In this document: positions 41,426 through 50,119 of the stretch, in pieces
How the letters are laid out: every line of letters begins with the position of its first letter
How positions within the stretch are numbered: the stretch's first letter is position 1
Assembly: GCF_013423485.1 (NCBI RefSeq)
Contig: NZ_JABFFR010000037.1
Coordinates: forward strand, 1-64,000
Origin: Azospirillum oleiclasticum
GTDB taxonomy: Bacteria > Pseudomonadota > Alphaproteobacteria > Azospirillales > Azospirillaceae
Reading direction: 5' to 3'
DNA: 64,000 bases
Notes under the pieces: generated by a model
What the model saw: only the letters and a program-made list of their open reading frames with translations
Databases searched by the model: none
Told to the model about the DNA's origin: nothing
Made by a program: the position numbers and the translations under genes

Positions 41426-42639
41426 GCACAGACACCCAGACTTCCACCACCGTCGGCCACGACGCCGTGCGGCGCGAGGGCGCGCACGGCGAACGCCGTC
41501 CCGTCCGCCGCCGCTCCACCGTCCTGCGGCTGATCATCGTCGCCGTGCTGATGGCGCTGCTGCTGGGCGGGCTGTGGTGGTTCAACGAATTCCGCAATCG
41601 GATGATCGCCGACTTCTTCGCCGGCAACAAACCGCCACCCACCCCGGTGGCGGTGGCGGAGGCGACGCTGGAGACGGTGCCCAAGTTCCTGACCGCCATC
41701 GGCACGCTGGAGGCGGTGCGGCAGGTGACGGTGTCGCCGGAGGTCGCCGGCCGCATCACCCAGATCTTCTTCGAGTCGGGCGCCGCCGTGAAGGCCGGCG
41801 CGCCGCTGGTGCAGCTCAACGACCAGACCGAGCAGGCCGACCTGCTGGCGCAGCGCGCCCAGGCACGGCTGGCCGAGCTGAACCTGGAACGTTCGCTGAG
41901 CCTGCGCCGCAACCAGGCGGGGCCGCAGACCACGGTGGACCAGAACCGCGCCGAGCTGGACGAGGTCAACGCCAACATCAAACGCACCGAATCCACGATC
42001 GCGCAGAAGCTGATCCGTGCGCCGTTCGACGGCAACCTCGGCATCCGGCAGGTCAATGTCGGCCAGTACCTGACCGCCGGGGCGACGGTGGTCACGCTCA
42101 CCGACCTGTCGACGCTGCTGGTCAACTTCACGCTGCCCGAGCAGTCGCGCGAGCGCATCCACGTGGGGCAGGAGCTGCGCATCGCATCCGACGCCTTCCC
42201 CGGCCGCAGCTTCCCGGCGACGATCACCACCATCGAACCGCAGGTCAGCGAGGACACGCGCGCCATCAAGGTGCAGGGCACGCTGGAGAACCGCGACCGC
42301 GTGCTGCTGCCGGGCATGTTCGCCAACGTGCAGGTGGTGCTGCCGCCGGAAACCGGTGTTGTCGTGGTGCCGGAGACGGCGGTCGACTACACGCTTTACG
42401 GCGACAGCGTCTTCGTGGTGCGCGAGAAGCCGGGGTCGGACGGCAAGCCGGCGCTGACCGCCGAGCGCGTGCCGGTCACCGCCGGCGACCGCGGCGCCAA
42501 CCGGGTGGAGATCCGCCGTGGCGTGAAGCCGGGCGAGCGGGTCATCGTGTCCGGCCAGCTGAAGCTGAGCAACGGCGCCGCCGTGACCATCGCCGAGGGC
42601 GCCGCCCCGCCGACGCCGGAGCGGATTCCGGTCAATTGA
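41422..42639 (+). CDS. RND efflux periplasmic adaptor (membrane fusion protein)
   Basis: A 405-residue adaptor. A single N-terminal membrane helix (residues 32-54, LRLIIVAVLMALLLGGLWW) anchors it. It has a barrel-sandwich with GRITQIFFESGAAVKAGAPLVQLND, a short helical hairpin (AQRAQARLAELNLERS and TVDQNRAELDEVNANIKR), the second half-lipoyl with GNLGIRQVNVGQYLTAGATVVTL, and a beta-barrel plus membrane-proximal domain. Start GTG 41422 overlaps the repressor stop; the product has no lipobox cysteine. It links the inner-membrane pump to an outer-membrane channel not encoded here. The first gene after the regulator, with the pump 57 nt downstream. Confidence 0.9.
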   Translation: MSTDTQTSTTVGHDAVRREGAHGERRPVRRRSTVLRLIIVAVLMALLLGGLWWFNEFRNRMIADFFAGNKPPPTPVAVAEATLETVPKFLTAIGTLEAVRQVTVSPEVAGRITQIFFESGAAVKAGAPLVQLNDQTEQADLLAQRAQARLAELNLERSLSLRRNQAGPQTTVDQNRAELDEVNANIKRTESTIAQKLIRAPFDGNLGIRQVNVGQYLTAGATVVTLTDLSTLLVNFTLPEQSRERIHVGQELRIASDAFPGRSFPATITTIEPQVSEDTRAIKVQGTLENRDRVLLPGMFANVQVVLPPETGVVVVPETAVDYTLYGDSVFVVREKPGSDGKPALTAERVPVTAGDRGANRVEIRRGVKPGERVIVSGQLKLSNGAAVTIAEGAAPPTPERIPVN

Positions 42640-42696
42640 TTGAGCGTCGGGGGCGGGCCCCACGCGACGACGCCGAGTTAGGAACGGGTGCATCCC

Positions 42697-45600
42697 ATGC
42701 GCTTCACCGATCTGTTCATCCGGCGGCCGGTGCTGTCGATCGTGGTCAGCCTGCTGATCCTGCTGATCGGCGGCCGCGCGCTGTACGAGCTGCCGATCCG
42801 GCAGTATCCGGAGCTGAGCAACACCGTCATCACCATCACCACATCCTACCCCGGCGCCTCGCCCGAGCTGATGCAGGGCTTCATCACCACGCCGATCGAG
42901 CAGGCGGTGGCGAGTGCGGAGGGGCTGGATTACCTGACCTCCTCCTCCACGCAGGGCACCAGCGTGGTCACCGCCTATGTGCGGCTGAACTTCGACCCCA
43001 ACGTCGCCATGACCGACGTGATGGCGAAGGTGCAGCAGGTGAAGTACCAGCTCCCGCGCGAGGCCAACGACCCGGTGATCCTGAAGAGCACGGGGGAGAC
43101 CACCTCGCTGCTCTACATGGGCTTCTCCAGCACCGAGCTGAACGGCGCCGCCATCTCCGACTTCCTGACCCGCGTGATCCAGCCGCAGCTCGCCACCATC
43201 GAGGGCGTGGCGGAGGCGGAGATCCTGGGCGGTCAGACCTTCGCCATGCGGCTGTGGGTGGACCCGGTGCGGATGGCCGCGCGCGGCATCACCCCGGCCG
43301 ACATCTCCGCCGCCATCCAGGCCAACAACTACCAGTCGGCACCCGGCCAGGCGAAGGGCGTCTACACCATCACCAACGTCACCGCCAACACCGGCCTCAC
43401 CGACATCGAGGAGTTCCGGAACATGGTGGTGAAGGCGGCGGACGGCGCGCTGGTGCGCATCCGCGACGTCGCCACCGTGGAGCTGGGGGCGCAGAGCACC
43501 AACGCCAGCGTCTACATGAACGGCCAGCAGGCCATCTTCATCGGCGTGAACTCCACCCCGACCGGCAACCCGCTGAACATCGTCCAGGACATCCGCCGGA
43601 TGGTGCCGGACCTGGAGCGCAACCTGCCGCCGTCGATGAAGATGGAGATCGTCTACGACTCGACCCGCTTCATCCAGGCCTCCATCGACGAGGTGGTGAA
43701 GACGCTGGCCGAGGCGGTGGCGATCGTGGTGGTCGTCATCTTCCTGTTCCTGGGCTCCTTCCGCTCGGTGCTGATCCCGATCGTCACCATCCCGCTGTCG
43801 ATCATCGGTGCCGCCACCTTCATGCTGGCGATGGGATTCAGCCTCAACCTGCTGACGCTGCTCGCCATGGTGCTGGCCATCGGGCTGGTCGTGGACGACG
43901 CCATCGTGGTGGTGGAGAACGTCCACCGCCATCTGGAGGAGGGGCGAACGCCGGTGCAGGCGTCGCTGATCGGCGCCCGCGAGATCGTCGGCCCCATCAT
44001 CTCCATGACCATCACGCTGGCGGCGGTCTACGCCCCCATCGGCTTCCTCAGCGGCCTGACCGGCACGCTGTTCCGGGAGTTCGCCTTCACGCTGGCGGGG
44101 TCGGTCATCATCTCCGGCGTCGTGGCGCTGACGCTGTCGCCGATGATGTGCTCGGTGATCCTGACGCCGTCGATGAACCACGGCCGCTTCGCCCGCTTCG
44201 TCGACCGCAGCTTCACCCGGCTGGAGGGCTGGTACTCGCGCCGGCTGGCCGGCTCGCTGGACCACCGGGCGGCGACGCTGCTGTTCGGCGTGTGCATCCT
44301 GGGTGCGGTCGGCTTCCTGTTCGTCAACACCAGCTCCGAGCTGGCGCCGGAGGAGGACCAGGGCATCCTGTTCGGCATCACCAAGGCGCCGCAATACGCC
44401 AACCTCGACTACATCGACATCTACGGCAAGCAGATGGACGCGATCTTCGCCTCCCACCCGGAGACGGACACGCGCTTCGTGCTGAACGGCATGCCCACCC
44501 TGAACCAGGGCTTCGCCGGCATGATCCTGAAGCCGTGGGACGAGCGCACCAAGACCGCCCAGCAGCTCCAGCCGGAGGTGCAGGGCCAGCTGTCGGGGGT
44601 CACCGGCACCCAGGTGTTTCTGGTGTCGCCGCCGGCCCTGCCCGGCTCCACCGGCGGTCTGCCGGTGCAGATGGTGATCTACAGCCCCGGCGATTACCGC
44701 ACCATCTTCGACGCCATGGAGCGCATCAAGGCGGCGGCCTTCCAGAGCGGCATGTTCATCGTCGCCGACAGCGACCTGCAGTTCAACAACCCGGTCATCC
44801 GCCTGCACATCGACCGCTCCAAGGCGGCCGATCTGGGGCTGAACATGCAGAGCGTCGCCGACACGCTGGCGGTGCTGGTGGGCGGCAACTACGTCAACCG
44901 CTTCAACCTGCAGGGCCGCTCCTACGAGGTCATCCCGCAGGTGCCGCGCGAGAAGCGGCTGTCGGCGGAGGATCTGACCCGCTACTACGTCAAGGCGGCC
45001 AACGGCCAGCCGATCCCGCTGTCCACGGTGGTGTCCTTCGCCACCGACGTGCAGCCCAACGCGCTCAACAAGTACAACCAGCTCAACGCCGCCACCTTCT
45101 CCGCCGTGCCCATGCCGGGGGTGACCATGGGTCAGGCGGTGGAGTTCCTGGAACAGCAGGCGCGCGAGATCCTGCCGGCCGGCTTCAACCACGCCTACCT
45201 GTCGGAGTCGCGGCAGTATGTGACCGAGGGCAGCCAGCTCACCGTCACCTTCATCTTCGCGCTGGTCGTCATCTTCCTGGTGCTGGCGGCGCAGTTCGAA
45301 TCGCTGCGCGACCCGCTGGTGATCCTGGTCAGCGTGCCGATGTCGATCTTCGGGGCGCTGCTGCCGCTGTTCTTCGGCGTGGCGACCATGAACATCTACA
45401 CCCAGGTGGGCCTCGTCACCCTGGTCGGGCTGATCACCAAGCACGGCATCCTGATGGTGGAATTCGCCAAGGAGATGCAGGTGAACGAGCAGGTGGACCG
45501 CCGCACCGCCATCGAGCACGCCGCGCGCGTCCGCCTGCGCCCCATCCTGATGACCACCGCGGCCATGGTGATGGGGCTGGTGCCGCTGCTGTCGGCGGCG

Positions 45601-45771
45601 GGGGCCGGTGCCGCCAGCCGCTTCTCCATCGGGCTGGTCATCGTCACCGGCATGCTGATCGGCACGCTGTTCACCCTGTTCGTGCTGCCGGCCGTCTACA
45701 CCGTGCTGGCGAAGGACCACCGGGCCGCCGCCGCGTCCGAGCGCAACGAGCAGATCGCCGCGCTGTCCTGA
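42697..45771 (+). CDS. RND multidrug efflux permease (HAE1 family)
   Basis: A 1024-residue inner-membrane pump with 12 helices and two large periplasmic loops, the normal AcrB-like size. The start MRFTDLFIRRPVLSIVVSLL is typical. The proton-relay aspartates are at GLVVDDAIVVVENVHRHLEEG (DD near residues 400-401). A second signature, ITKHGILMVEFAKEMQ, lies in the C-terminal half. It belongs with the MdtB/MexK-type HAE1 subgroup. ATG 42697 is chosen over GTG 42688 because the family starts M-R/K-F-T-D; GGAACGGG lies 9-16 nt before it. No outer-membrane channel gene follows within this window. Confidence 0.93.
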   Translation: MRFTDLFIRRPVLSIVVSLLILLIGGRALYELPIRQYPELSNTVITITTSYPGASPELMQGFITTPIEQAVASAEGLDYLTSSSTQGTSVVTAYVRLNFDPNVAMTDVMAKVQQVKYQLPREANDPVILKSTGETTSLLYMGFSSTELNGAAISDFLTRVIQPQLATIEGVAEAEILGGQTFAMRLWVDPVRMAARGITPADISAAIQANNYQSAPGQAKGVYTITNVTANTGLTDIEEFRNMVVKAADGALVRIRDVATVELGAQSTNASVYMNGQQAIFIGVNSTPTGNPLNIVQDIRRMVPDLERNLPPSMKMEIVYDSTRFIQASIDEVVKTLAEAVAIVVVVIFLFLGSFRSVLIPIVTIPLSIIGAATFMLAMGFSLNLLTLLAMVLAIGLVVDDAIVVVENVHRHLEEGRTPVQASLIGAREIVGPIISMTITLAAVYAPIGFLSGLTGTLFREFAFTLAGSVIISGVVALTLSPMMCSVILTPSMNHGRFARFVDRSFTRLEGWYSRRLAGSLDHRAATLLFGVCILGAVGFLFVNTSSELAPEEDQGILFGITKAPQYANLDYIDIYGKQMDAIFASHPETDTRFVLNGMPTLNQGFAGMILKPWDERTKTAQQLQPEVQGQLSGVTGTQVFLVSPPALPGSTGGLPVQMVIYSPGDYRTIFDAMERIKAAAFQSGMFIVADSDLQFNNPVIRLHIDRSKAADLGLNMQSVADTLAVLVGGNYVNRFNLQGRSYEVIPQVPREKRLSAEDLTRYYVKAANGQPIPLSTVVSFATDVQPNALNKYNQLNAATFSAVPMPGVTMGQAVEFLEQQAREILPAGFNHAYLSESRQYVTEGSQLTVTFIFALVVIFLVLAAQFESLRDPLVILVSVPMSIFGALLPLFFGVATMNIYTQVGLVTLVGLITKHGILMVEFAKEMQVNEQVDRRTAIEHAARVRLRPILMTTAAMVMGLVPLLSAAGAGAASRFSIGLVIVTGMLIGTLFTLFVLPAVYTVLAKDHRAAAASERNEQIAALS

Positions 45772-45795
45772 CCCGCCGGGCCTGCACGCTCCGCC

Positions 45796-45818
45796 CCCTC
45801 TCCCGCCGCGGGAGAGGG
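45796..45818. terminator. stem-loop after the RND permease gene
   Basis: CCCTCTCCC (45796-45804) pairs perfectly with GGGAGAGGG (45810-45818) across a GCCGC loop, 25 nt after the permease stop. There is no T-run, so it may be a processing or repeat element rather than a strong terminator; similar CCCTCTCC runs occur near 37909. Confidence 0.45.
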
Positions 45819-45990
45819 CATCGGCCGTCCCCGATTCGTTCGCGGGACGGCCGGGTCCGGCCGCCCGTGTTGCCGCCAAAGGCTGACTTCCGATCGCGCG
45901 CACTCATCCAAATGGCAGAGTGGCAGCAAGTTCGCGGATCTGCCGTCAAGAACGATTGAATTGCGGGTGCAAAACCGTCATCCTCTTGGT

Positions 45991-46029
45991 ACCGACCGTG
46001 ACACTCGCGGCCGGTTTGGCATCTTTTTT
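45991..46029 (+). ncRNA. possible leader hairpin of the cold-shock gene
   Basis: ACCGACCG (45991-45998) can pair with CGGCCGGT (46008-46015) with one mismatch, followed 8 nt later by a run of six T (46024-46029) 12 nt before the ATG at 46042. The remainder of the gap 45819-45990 shows no other motif. Cold-shock mRNA leaders often fold, but this assignment is weak. Confidence 0.25.
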
Positions 46030-46041
46030 ACGAGACCGTTC

Positions 46042-46644
46042 ATGTACGACCGCCCGCAGCGCGGTGGCCATCGCGCCCCCGAAATCACCCATCGCAACGT
46101 CCGCGCCACCGTGAAGTGGTTCAACCCGACCAAGGGCTTCGGCTTCGTGACGCCCGAAGACGGGTCCCCGGATGCGTTCCTTCACGCAACCGTCGTCCAG
46201 TTCTCCGGGCATGACGCCCTGGCGGACGGCACGACCATCGTGTGCGACCTGTCCCGCGGCCCCAAGGGCCCCCAGGTCGCCAACATCCACTCCGTCGACA
46301 CCTCCACGGCCAGCGCCAGCCCCCGCAGCGGCGGTGACCGCATGGGTGGTGACCGCATGGGCGGCGGTGGCTACGGTGGCGGCGGCGGCGGCGGTGGCCG
46401 CGGCGGCTACCGCGACTACGGCGCCCCGTCGGACTCCGAGACGGTGGACGGCACGGTGAAGTGGTTCAACGTGACGAAGGGCTTCGGCTTCATCGCTCCG
46501 GCGGACGGCGGGAAGGACATCTTCGTCCACAAGAGCGCGCTCGACCGCTCCGGCCTCGACGGCATCGCCGACGGCGAGCAGGTCCGCGTGACCGTTCGCC
46601 AGGGTGCGAAGGGTCCCGAGGCGGTGCGGGTCGAGCTGGCCTGA
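46042..46644 (+). CDS. protein with two cold-shock domains joined by a glycine-rich linker
   Basis: A 200-residue RNA/DNA-binding protein. CSD1 covers about residues 15-80 (RATVKWFNPTKGFGFVTPEDG, a good RNP1, with DAFLHATVV as RNP2). A linker (85-130) contains two copies of GGDRMG, then a glycine run and RGGYRDYG, similar to RGG-type RNA-binding tails. CSD2 covers about 133-198 (DGTVKWFNVTKGFGFIAPADG, and DIFVHKSAL). Two-CSD proteins of this size occur in alphaproteobacteria and act as RNA chaperones at stationary phase or cold. The ATG at 46042 is chosen since the frame upstream (to 45961) lacks coding composition. It stands alone; a stem-loop at 46683-46710 ends it. Confidence 0.87.
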   Translation: MYDRPQRGGHRAPEITHRNVRATVKWFNPTKGFGFVTPEDGSPDAFLHATVVQFSGHDALADGTTIVCDLSRGPKGPQVANIHSVDTSTASASPRSGGDRMGGDRMGGGGYGGGGGGGGRGGYRDYGAPSDSETVDGTVKWFNVTKGFGFIAPADGGKDIFVHKSALDRSGLDGIADGEQVRVTVRQGAKGPEAVRVELA

Positions 46645-46682
46645 CGGCCGGTCAGTCCCGACGGTCCCGATCCGAAACGGTT

Positions 46683-46710
46683 CCGGGGCGCCCCTGACGG
46701 GGCGCTCCGG
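46683..46710 (+). terminator. stem-loop after the cold-shock gene
   Basis: CCGGGGCGCCCC (46683-46694) pairs with GGGGCGCTCCGG (46699-46710) across TGAC, with one G-U pair, 39 nt after the stop. No T-run follows. The remaining sequence to 46834 shows nothing else. Confidence 0.5.
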
Positions 46711-46834
46711 GCTGTTCGGCGCGCTCTGTCACTGTGTTGCTCCGACACGCGCCGGCCATGGCCGATCGCGGTGCGGAGCATTTTTGTTTGCGCGCATCTT
46801 CTGATCCCGCGCGGCTCCGGTGTACGCCGCGTTG

Positions 46835-48016
46835 TCAGCGCACGGGCAGGAAGGGCAGCCCCGCCTGTTCCATGGCGCTCAGGATGACCGCCTCCGACTT
46901 CTGGTCGAAGAGCTGGAGCAGCAGGTCGTCGACCGCCCACTCGTCGGTGGGGGTGCATTCCTCGAAGAGCCGGGCGATCACCTCGGACTGGAAGGCGTCG
47001 CGGCGTTCCTCCCCGCCCTCGAACACCATCTCCTTGGCGACCGTTACGGCGACGCGGAAGGGGGCCGCCAGCACCAACGGCAGCCCGGCCCGCTGGAACA
47101 GCGCGCGCAGGCCCAGCGCGCCGTCGTCCCAGGCGAGCGCCCGGGCGTTCTCCACCGGTATGCCGGCGCGGGCCGACAGGCCGGCGGTGAACAGCGCCAC
47201 ATCGCCCGCGCACAGCGCCCGGAACAGCAGCGAGGCGGACAGCCGGCCGTTGGCCTGCAGCCAGCGGGCGAGCAGCTCGGCGTCTACGTCCGACCGCAGG
47301 ACCGGCCGCAGCAGTCGCATCGTCGCCGCCTCCCGCGCGTTTTCCACCAGCCGGTTGACCAGGGCCGGCGCCAGCCCGTGCGCGCGCACCAGCGTGGCGC
47401 GCAGGCCGGCGGAGACGTAGGCGACCAGCTTCTCCACGACCGCGAGCGGCAGGCCGGGGCGCGACGCCATCGCGTCGCTGACCGCGCGGATGCGCCCGAA
47501 GCGCGCGACCGCGCGGTGCAGGGTGCGCTCCGGCAGCACGGCCCCCTGGTTGCGCAGCAGGCAGGTGATGACGGCGACGTTGCCCTCCTCCACCAGCGCC
47601 TCGGAGATGGTGGCGGTCACCTCCCGCCGGCCTGCGATGGCGAGCTGCTTGCCGGCGTCCCGTTCCTCCAGCACCTTCAGCAGGAAGCGGTCGTTCAGGC
47701 CTGCGGCGTGGCGCAGGATGGGGAAGGCCACGCGCGCCACGTCCCGCACCAGCCGCTCGGCCAGCTCGGTGGTGAGCAGCGGGCTGTTGTGGATCTGCCA
47801 GGCCACCGCCTCGCGCACCGCCAATTCGGCGTCGGCCGCGAAGCAGTGGAGCACCTCCAGCGCCAGCCCGCGCTCGGTCTCGTCCAGCGCCCCCGCCTCC
47901 AGATCCCGGACCAGATTGCCCATGGTCTCGATGCGCGATTCGGCGGTCGGAGTCGCCAGCAGACGATCGACGTCCCGCTTGGACAGGGTGCTCTTGGAAG
48001 GGGCGGGCGTCGTCAT
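46835..48016 (-). CDS. DUF2336 domain protein
   Basis: A 393-residue all-alpha protein of the DUF2336 family, found mostly in alphaproteobacteria and built from HEAT-like helical repeats. The N-terminal STLSKRDVDRLLATPTAESRIETMGNLV and VAWQIHNSPLLTTELAERLVRDVARVAFPIL segments fit. There are no membrane segments or catalytic motifs; function is unknown, though genomic association with sensor kinases and PAS proteins has been noted for the family. Start ATG 48016. It lies 31 nt downstream of the MarR regulator on the same strand, so they may form one operon. End at 46835. Length is normal for the family. Confidence 0.82.
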   Translation of the reverse strand: MTTPAPSKSTLSKRDVDRLLATPTAESRIETMGNLVRDLEAGALDETERGLALEVLHCFAADAELAVREAVAWQIHNSPLLTTELAERLVRDVARVAFPILRHAAGLNDRFLLKVLEERDAGKQLAIAGRREVTATISEALVEEGNVAVITCLLRNQGAVLPERTLHRAVARFGRIRAVSDAMASRPGLPLAVVEKLVAYVSAGLRATLVRAHGLAPALVNRLVENAREAATMRLLRPVLRSDVDAELLARWLQANGRLSASLLFRALCAGDVALFTAGLSARAGIPVENARALAWDDGALGLRALFQRAGLPLVLAAPFRVAVTVAKEMVFEGGEERRDAFQSEVIARLFEECTPTDEWAVDDLLLQLFDQKSEAVILSAMEQAGLPFLPVR

Positions 48017-48047
48017 GGCGGTTCCCGGTCTGCGGTCGGACGGCGTC

Positions 48048-48602
48048 TCAATCCAGGCCGCGGCTGGAATAGCGGATCAGGTCGCTCCACACCCGCTCCA
48101 GGCGGCGGAGCACGCGGTGGGTGGTGGCGAGGTCGTCGAGATCCGCCTCGTTGCGGACGATGGCGTCGGCCTGGGTGGCCTCCAGCCGGCGCAGCTCCTC
48201 GTAGAGCCGCTGCCCCTTCTCGGACAGGCGCAGCCGGGCGGAGCGCCGGTCGCGCTGCGAGGCGGCGCGGTCCACATAGCCAGACTCGACCAGATTCTTC
48301 AGGTTGTACGACGCGTTGGAGCCGAGATAGTAGCCGCGCTCCATCAGATCGCGCACCGACAGCTCGTCGTTGCCGATCAGCATGAGCATCAACGCCTGCA
48401 CCGGGCTCAGATCATCCGCCCCGCGCCGCTCCAGCTCGACGCGCACAACGTCGAGGAAGCGGCGGTGCATCCGCTCGATGATGCGCGCGACGTCGTGATA
48501 GGAGGCGAGGTCGGAGGCACGCGCCGGTTGGGCCGATTCCGGTTGGCCCGCAGCTGAAGGGCGGGTGTCCGGCGGACGTCCCGGTCTCTGTGCGGCGCTC
48601 AT
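48048..48602 (-). CDS. MarR-family regulator (PetP-like)
   Basis: A 184-residue winged-helix regulator. It has a disordered Pro/Ala-rich N-terminus (1-30) and the core DVVRVELERRGADDLSPVQALMLMLIGNDELSVRDLMERGYYLGSNASYNLKNLVESGYVDRA, then the wing SQRDRRSARLRLSEKGQRLYEEL. The GYYLGSNASYNLKNL recognition helix is typical of the PetP group of alphaproteobacteria, which carry Tyr-Tyr and Asn instead of the usual MarR residues. Target genes are not evident; the cotranscribed DUF2336 gene may be one. The ATG at 48602 is preceded by a G+C-rich leader without a clear ribosome site. The A+T-rich stretch upstream (48830-49060) may hold its promoter. Confidence 0.87.
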   Translation of the reverse strand: MSAAQRPGRPPDTRPSAAGQPESAQPARASDLASYHDVARIIERMHRRFLDVVRVELERRGADDLSPVQALMLMLIGNDELSVRDLMERGYYLGSNASYNLKNLVESGYVDRAASQRDRRSARLRLSEKGQRLYEELRRLEATQADAIVRNEADLDDLATTHRVLRRLERVWSDLIRYSSRGLD

Positions 48603-48829
48603 CGGGCGCTACCCGCGCCGCCCGCCGCGCACCGGGTGCCCGGCACCCCCGTCCGGATTTGCTGGTCCATGGTCTCTCTCCTCGTTCGCGGGGCGTCCCC
48701 CCCGATTCCGGTGCGATGCTCCGCCGCCGATGCCGCACTGCGGAACGCACCCGCCCCCGCGCACCGGGCAGCAACTGCCCATGGTCTTTCCACTTTCATC
48801 GACGCTCGGATCATCGCGGCCCGGAATCC

Positions 48830-49060
48830 AATGAAATGACAAATTCTGAACAGACAAGTACGATTTTGCCGAAGAATGTTAAAATATATTCAAAGATCAT
48901 CTTTGCGACGAATATCGTTCTATTTTCCATCATTACTCCAGCCTGAAGCCTTTGGTTGCATAGCGTGGTATGCTTCGTCCATTCTATCGAGTATCCGCCA
49001 CGGATTCGTCGGCGAAACGCCTTAAAGCTCTTCTTTGTCACAGACCGTTAAAGCATGCTG
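48830..49060. other. A+T-rich intergenic island
   Basis: Within the 641-nt gap 48603-49243, positions 48830-49060 are clearly richer in A and T than anything nearby. A small frame, ATG 48836 to stop 48946 (36 codons; product MTNSEQTSTILPKNVKIYSK and then a hydrophobic stretch), and a minus-strand frame near 48811-48925 are open, but neither has a good ribosome site. The flanks 48603-48830 and 49060-49178 show nothing coding. It could be a promoter region, a short RNA locus or an acquired remnant. Confidence 0.4.
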
Positions 49061-49178
49061 CGACTTTTCCTCGAAGTCCACGCAACCGTGCCAGCGGATT
49101 CCGAAGTAGAGGAGGAAGGACTCGCGGGAATGGTCACAATGCCCGCACGGCTCAGGGACAGGGTGCGGGCCGGCAGGG

Positions 49179-49200
49179 CCGGAACGCACGCGCGTTCCGG
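49179..49200 (-). terminator. hairpin downstream of the stress-protein gene
   Basis: CCGGAACGC (49179-49187) and GCGTTCCGG (49192-49200) flank ACGC, 43 nt beyond the stop of the minus-strand gene at 49244. Another stem, GCCCGCAC with GTGCGGGC, occurs at 49141-49170. Neither has a T-run. Confidence 0.4.
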
Positions 49201-49243
49201 TCGTCAGTCATCGATGGTGCATCGCAGAGTCAGGCGGCGCCGG

Positions 49244-49765
49244 TCACGCTTCCCGCGTCGCCAGATGGACGTTCGCCCCGCCCTCCGCCTCCAGAACCGC
49301 GGCGGCGCGGGTCTCCGCCGCCTCGTCCGCGACGCGCACCCACAGGATGACGCCGCCGGCCTCCAGCGCGCGGGCGAACTCGTCGGTGTCGGGGTGGCTG
49401 GTCAGCTCGTCCAGATAGTCCTTGATGGCGATGCCGCCGATCCCCGCCGCGACGACCGCCGCCACCGCCGCGGTGATCGGCCCGCCGACGAAGGCCAGCA
49501 GACCGGCGGTGGTCAGCGGGAAGGCGTAGTTCAGCTCCCCCACCAGCGCGGTCATGGCGTCGTCGCGCGCGCGGGGCGGGTGGTGCTCGGCCGCCTCCAG
49601 CGAGGTGTGGCTGGCGAGCACCGACAGATCCTCGCGCGCGAAACCGCCGGCGAGCAGGGCCGCCACGGCACGGTCGAAGGATTCCCGGCTGTCGAACAGC
49701 CCCACGACCTCGCGGATCTCGGACGGCCCGGAGGCGGTGGCGGTGGAGGCTGACGTGGCGGGCAT
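49244..49765 (-). CDS. general-stress-protein-17M-like (YflT) membrane-associated protein
   Basis: A 173-residue protein. The N-terminal half (residues 17-65) follows the YflT/general stress protein 17M pattern: VVGLFDSRESFDRAVAALLAGGFAREDLSVLA. A glycine/alanine-rich hydrophobic segment (residues 80-115, FPLTTAGLLAFVGGPITAAVAAVVAAGIGGIA) is likely one or two membrane helices with glycine-zipper spacing. The C-terminal part (GGVILWVRVADEAAETRAAAVLEAEGGANVHL) repeats the alpha/beta fold. Function is unknown; many homologues are stress-induced. Start ATG 49765 follows GAGGAGCCCGCC, a strong site. It is divergent from the 162-aa gene across a 354-nt gap. Confidence 0.75.
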   Translation of the reverse strand: MPATSASTATASGPSEIREVVGLFDSRESFDRAVAALLAGGFAREDLSVLASHTSLEAAEHHPPRARDDAMTALVGELNYAFPLTTAGLLAFVGGPITAAVAAVVAAGIGGIAIKDYLDELTSHPDTDEFARALEAGGVILWVRVADEAAETRAAAVLEAEGGANVHLATREA

Positions 49766-50119
49766 GGCGGGCTCCTCTTGATTGTTTGTAACGCCATTCT
49801 ATGCCGGCACGACCGTAGGAACCATACGGCACACCGCCGCGTGCGGGACGAGTCGACGCGTTGTACCCCCTGCGCGCGCCCTCCCCATCCCCCTCCCGAG
49901 CCCGGCCGTGACCCGGCCGGAAGGTGCGACAATCGGTGCGCCATTCCCTATCCATTGTTTCGAATCGCTTTTCCCGACCAGCCCGCCGGATAGGTGCGGC
50001 CGTGGGAAAAAAAGGCGTTGCGCCTCTCCGGCCTCGTGACATGATGCGGGTGACCATCAATATCTTGTTGCCGTAGCGGCAGAACACACCACGCGCCGCG
50101 CCGCGCAAGGATTCCGCGT
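49766..50119. other. gap between divergent genes, no gene seen
   Basis: No reading frame here looks coding on either strand. A small TGCCG/CGGCA dyad (50069-50081) and a TATCTT-like box (50061-50066) lie about 40-60 nt before the 50120 gene, and a minus-strand ribosome site for the stress protein ends it at the left. Confidence 0.3.

Noticed and set aside
41347..45903. A 1518-codon minus-strand frame opposite the RND adaptor and permease
   Set aside because: Same shadow effect in G+C-rich DNA; the product is low-complexity His/Gly/Arg and the opposite strand encodes complete conserved proteins.
46320..46420. Tandem repeat in the cold-shock gene as a CRISPR or mobile repeat
   Set aside because: It is two 15-bp units encoding the GGDRMG linker, within a coding frame.
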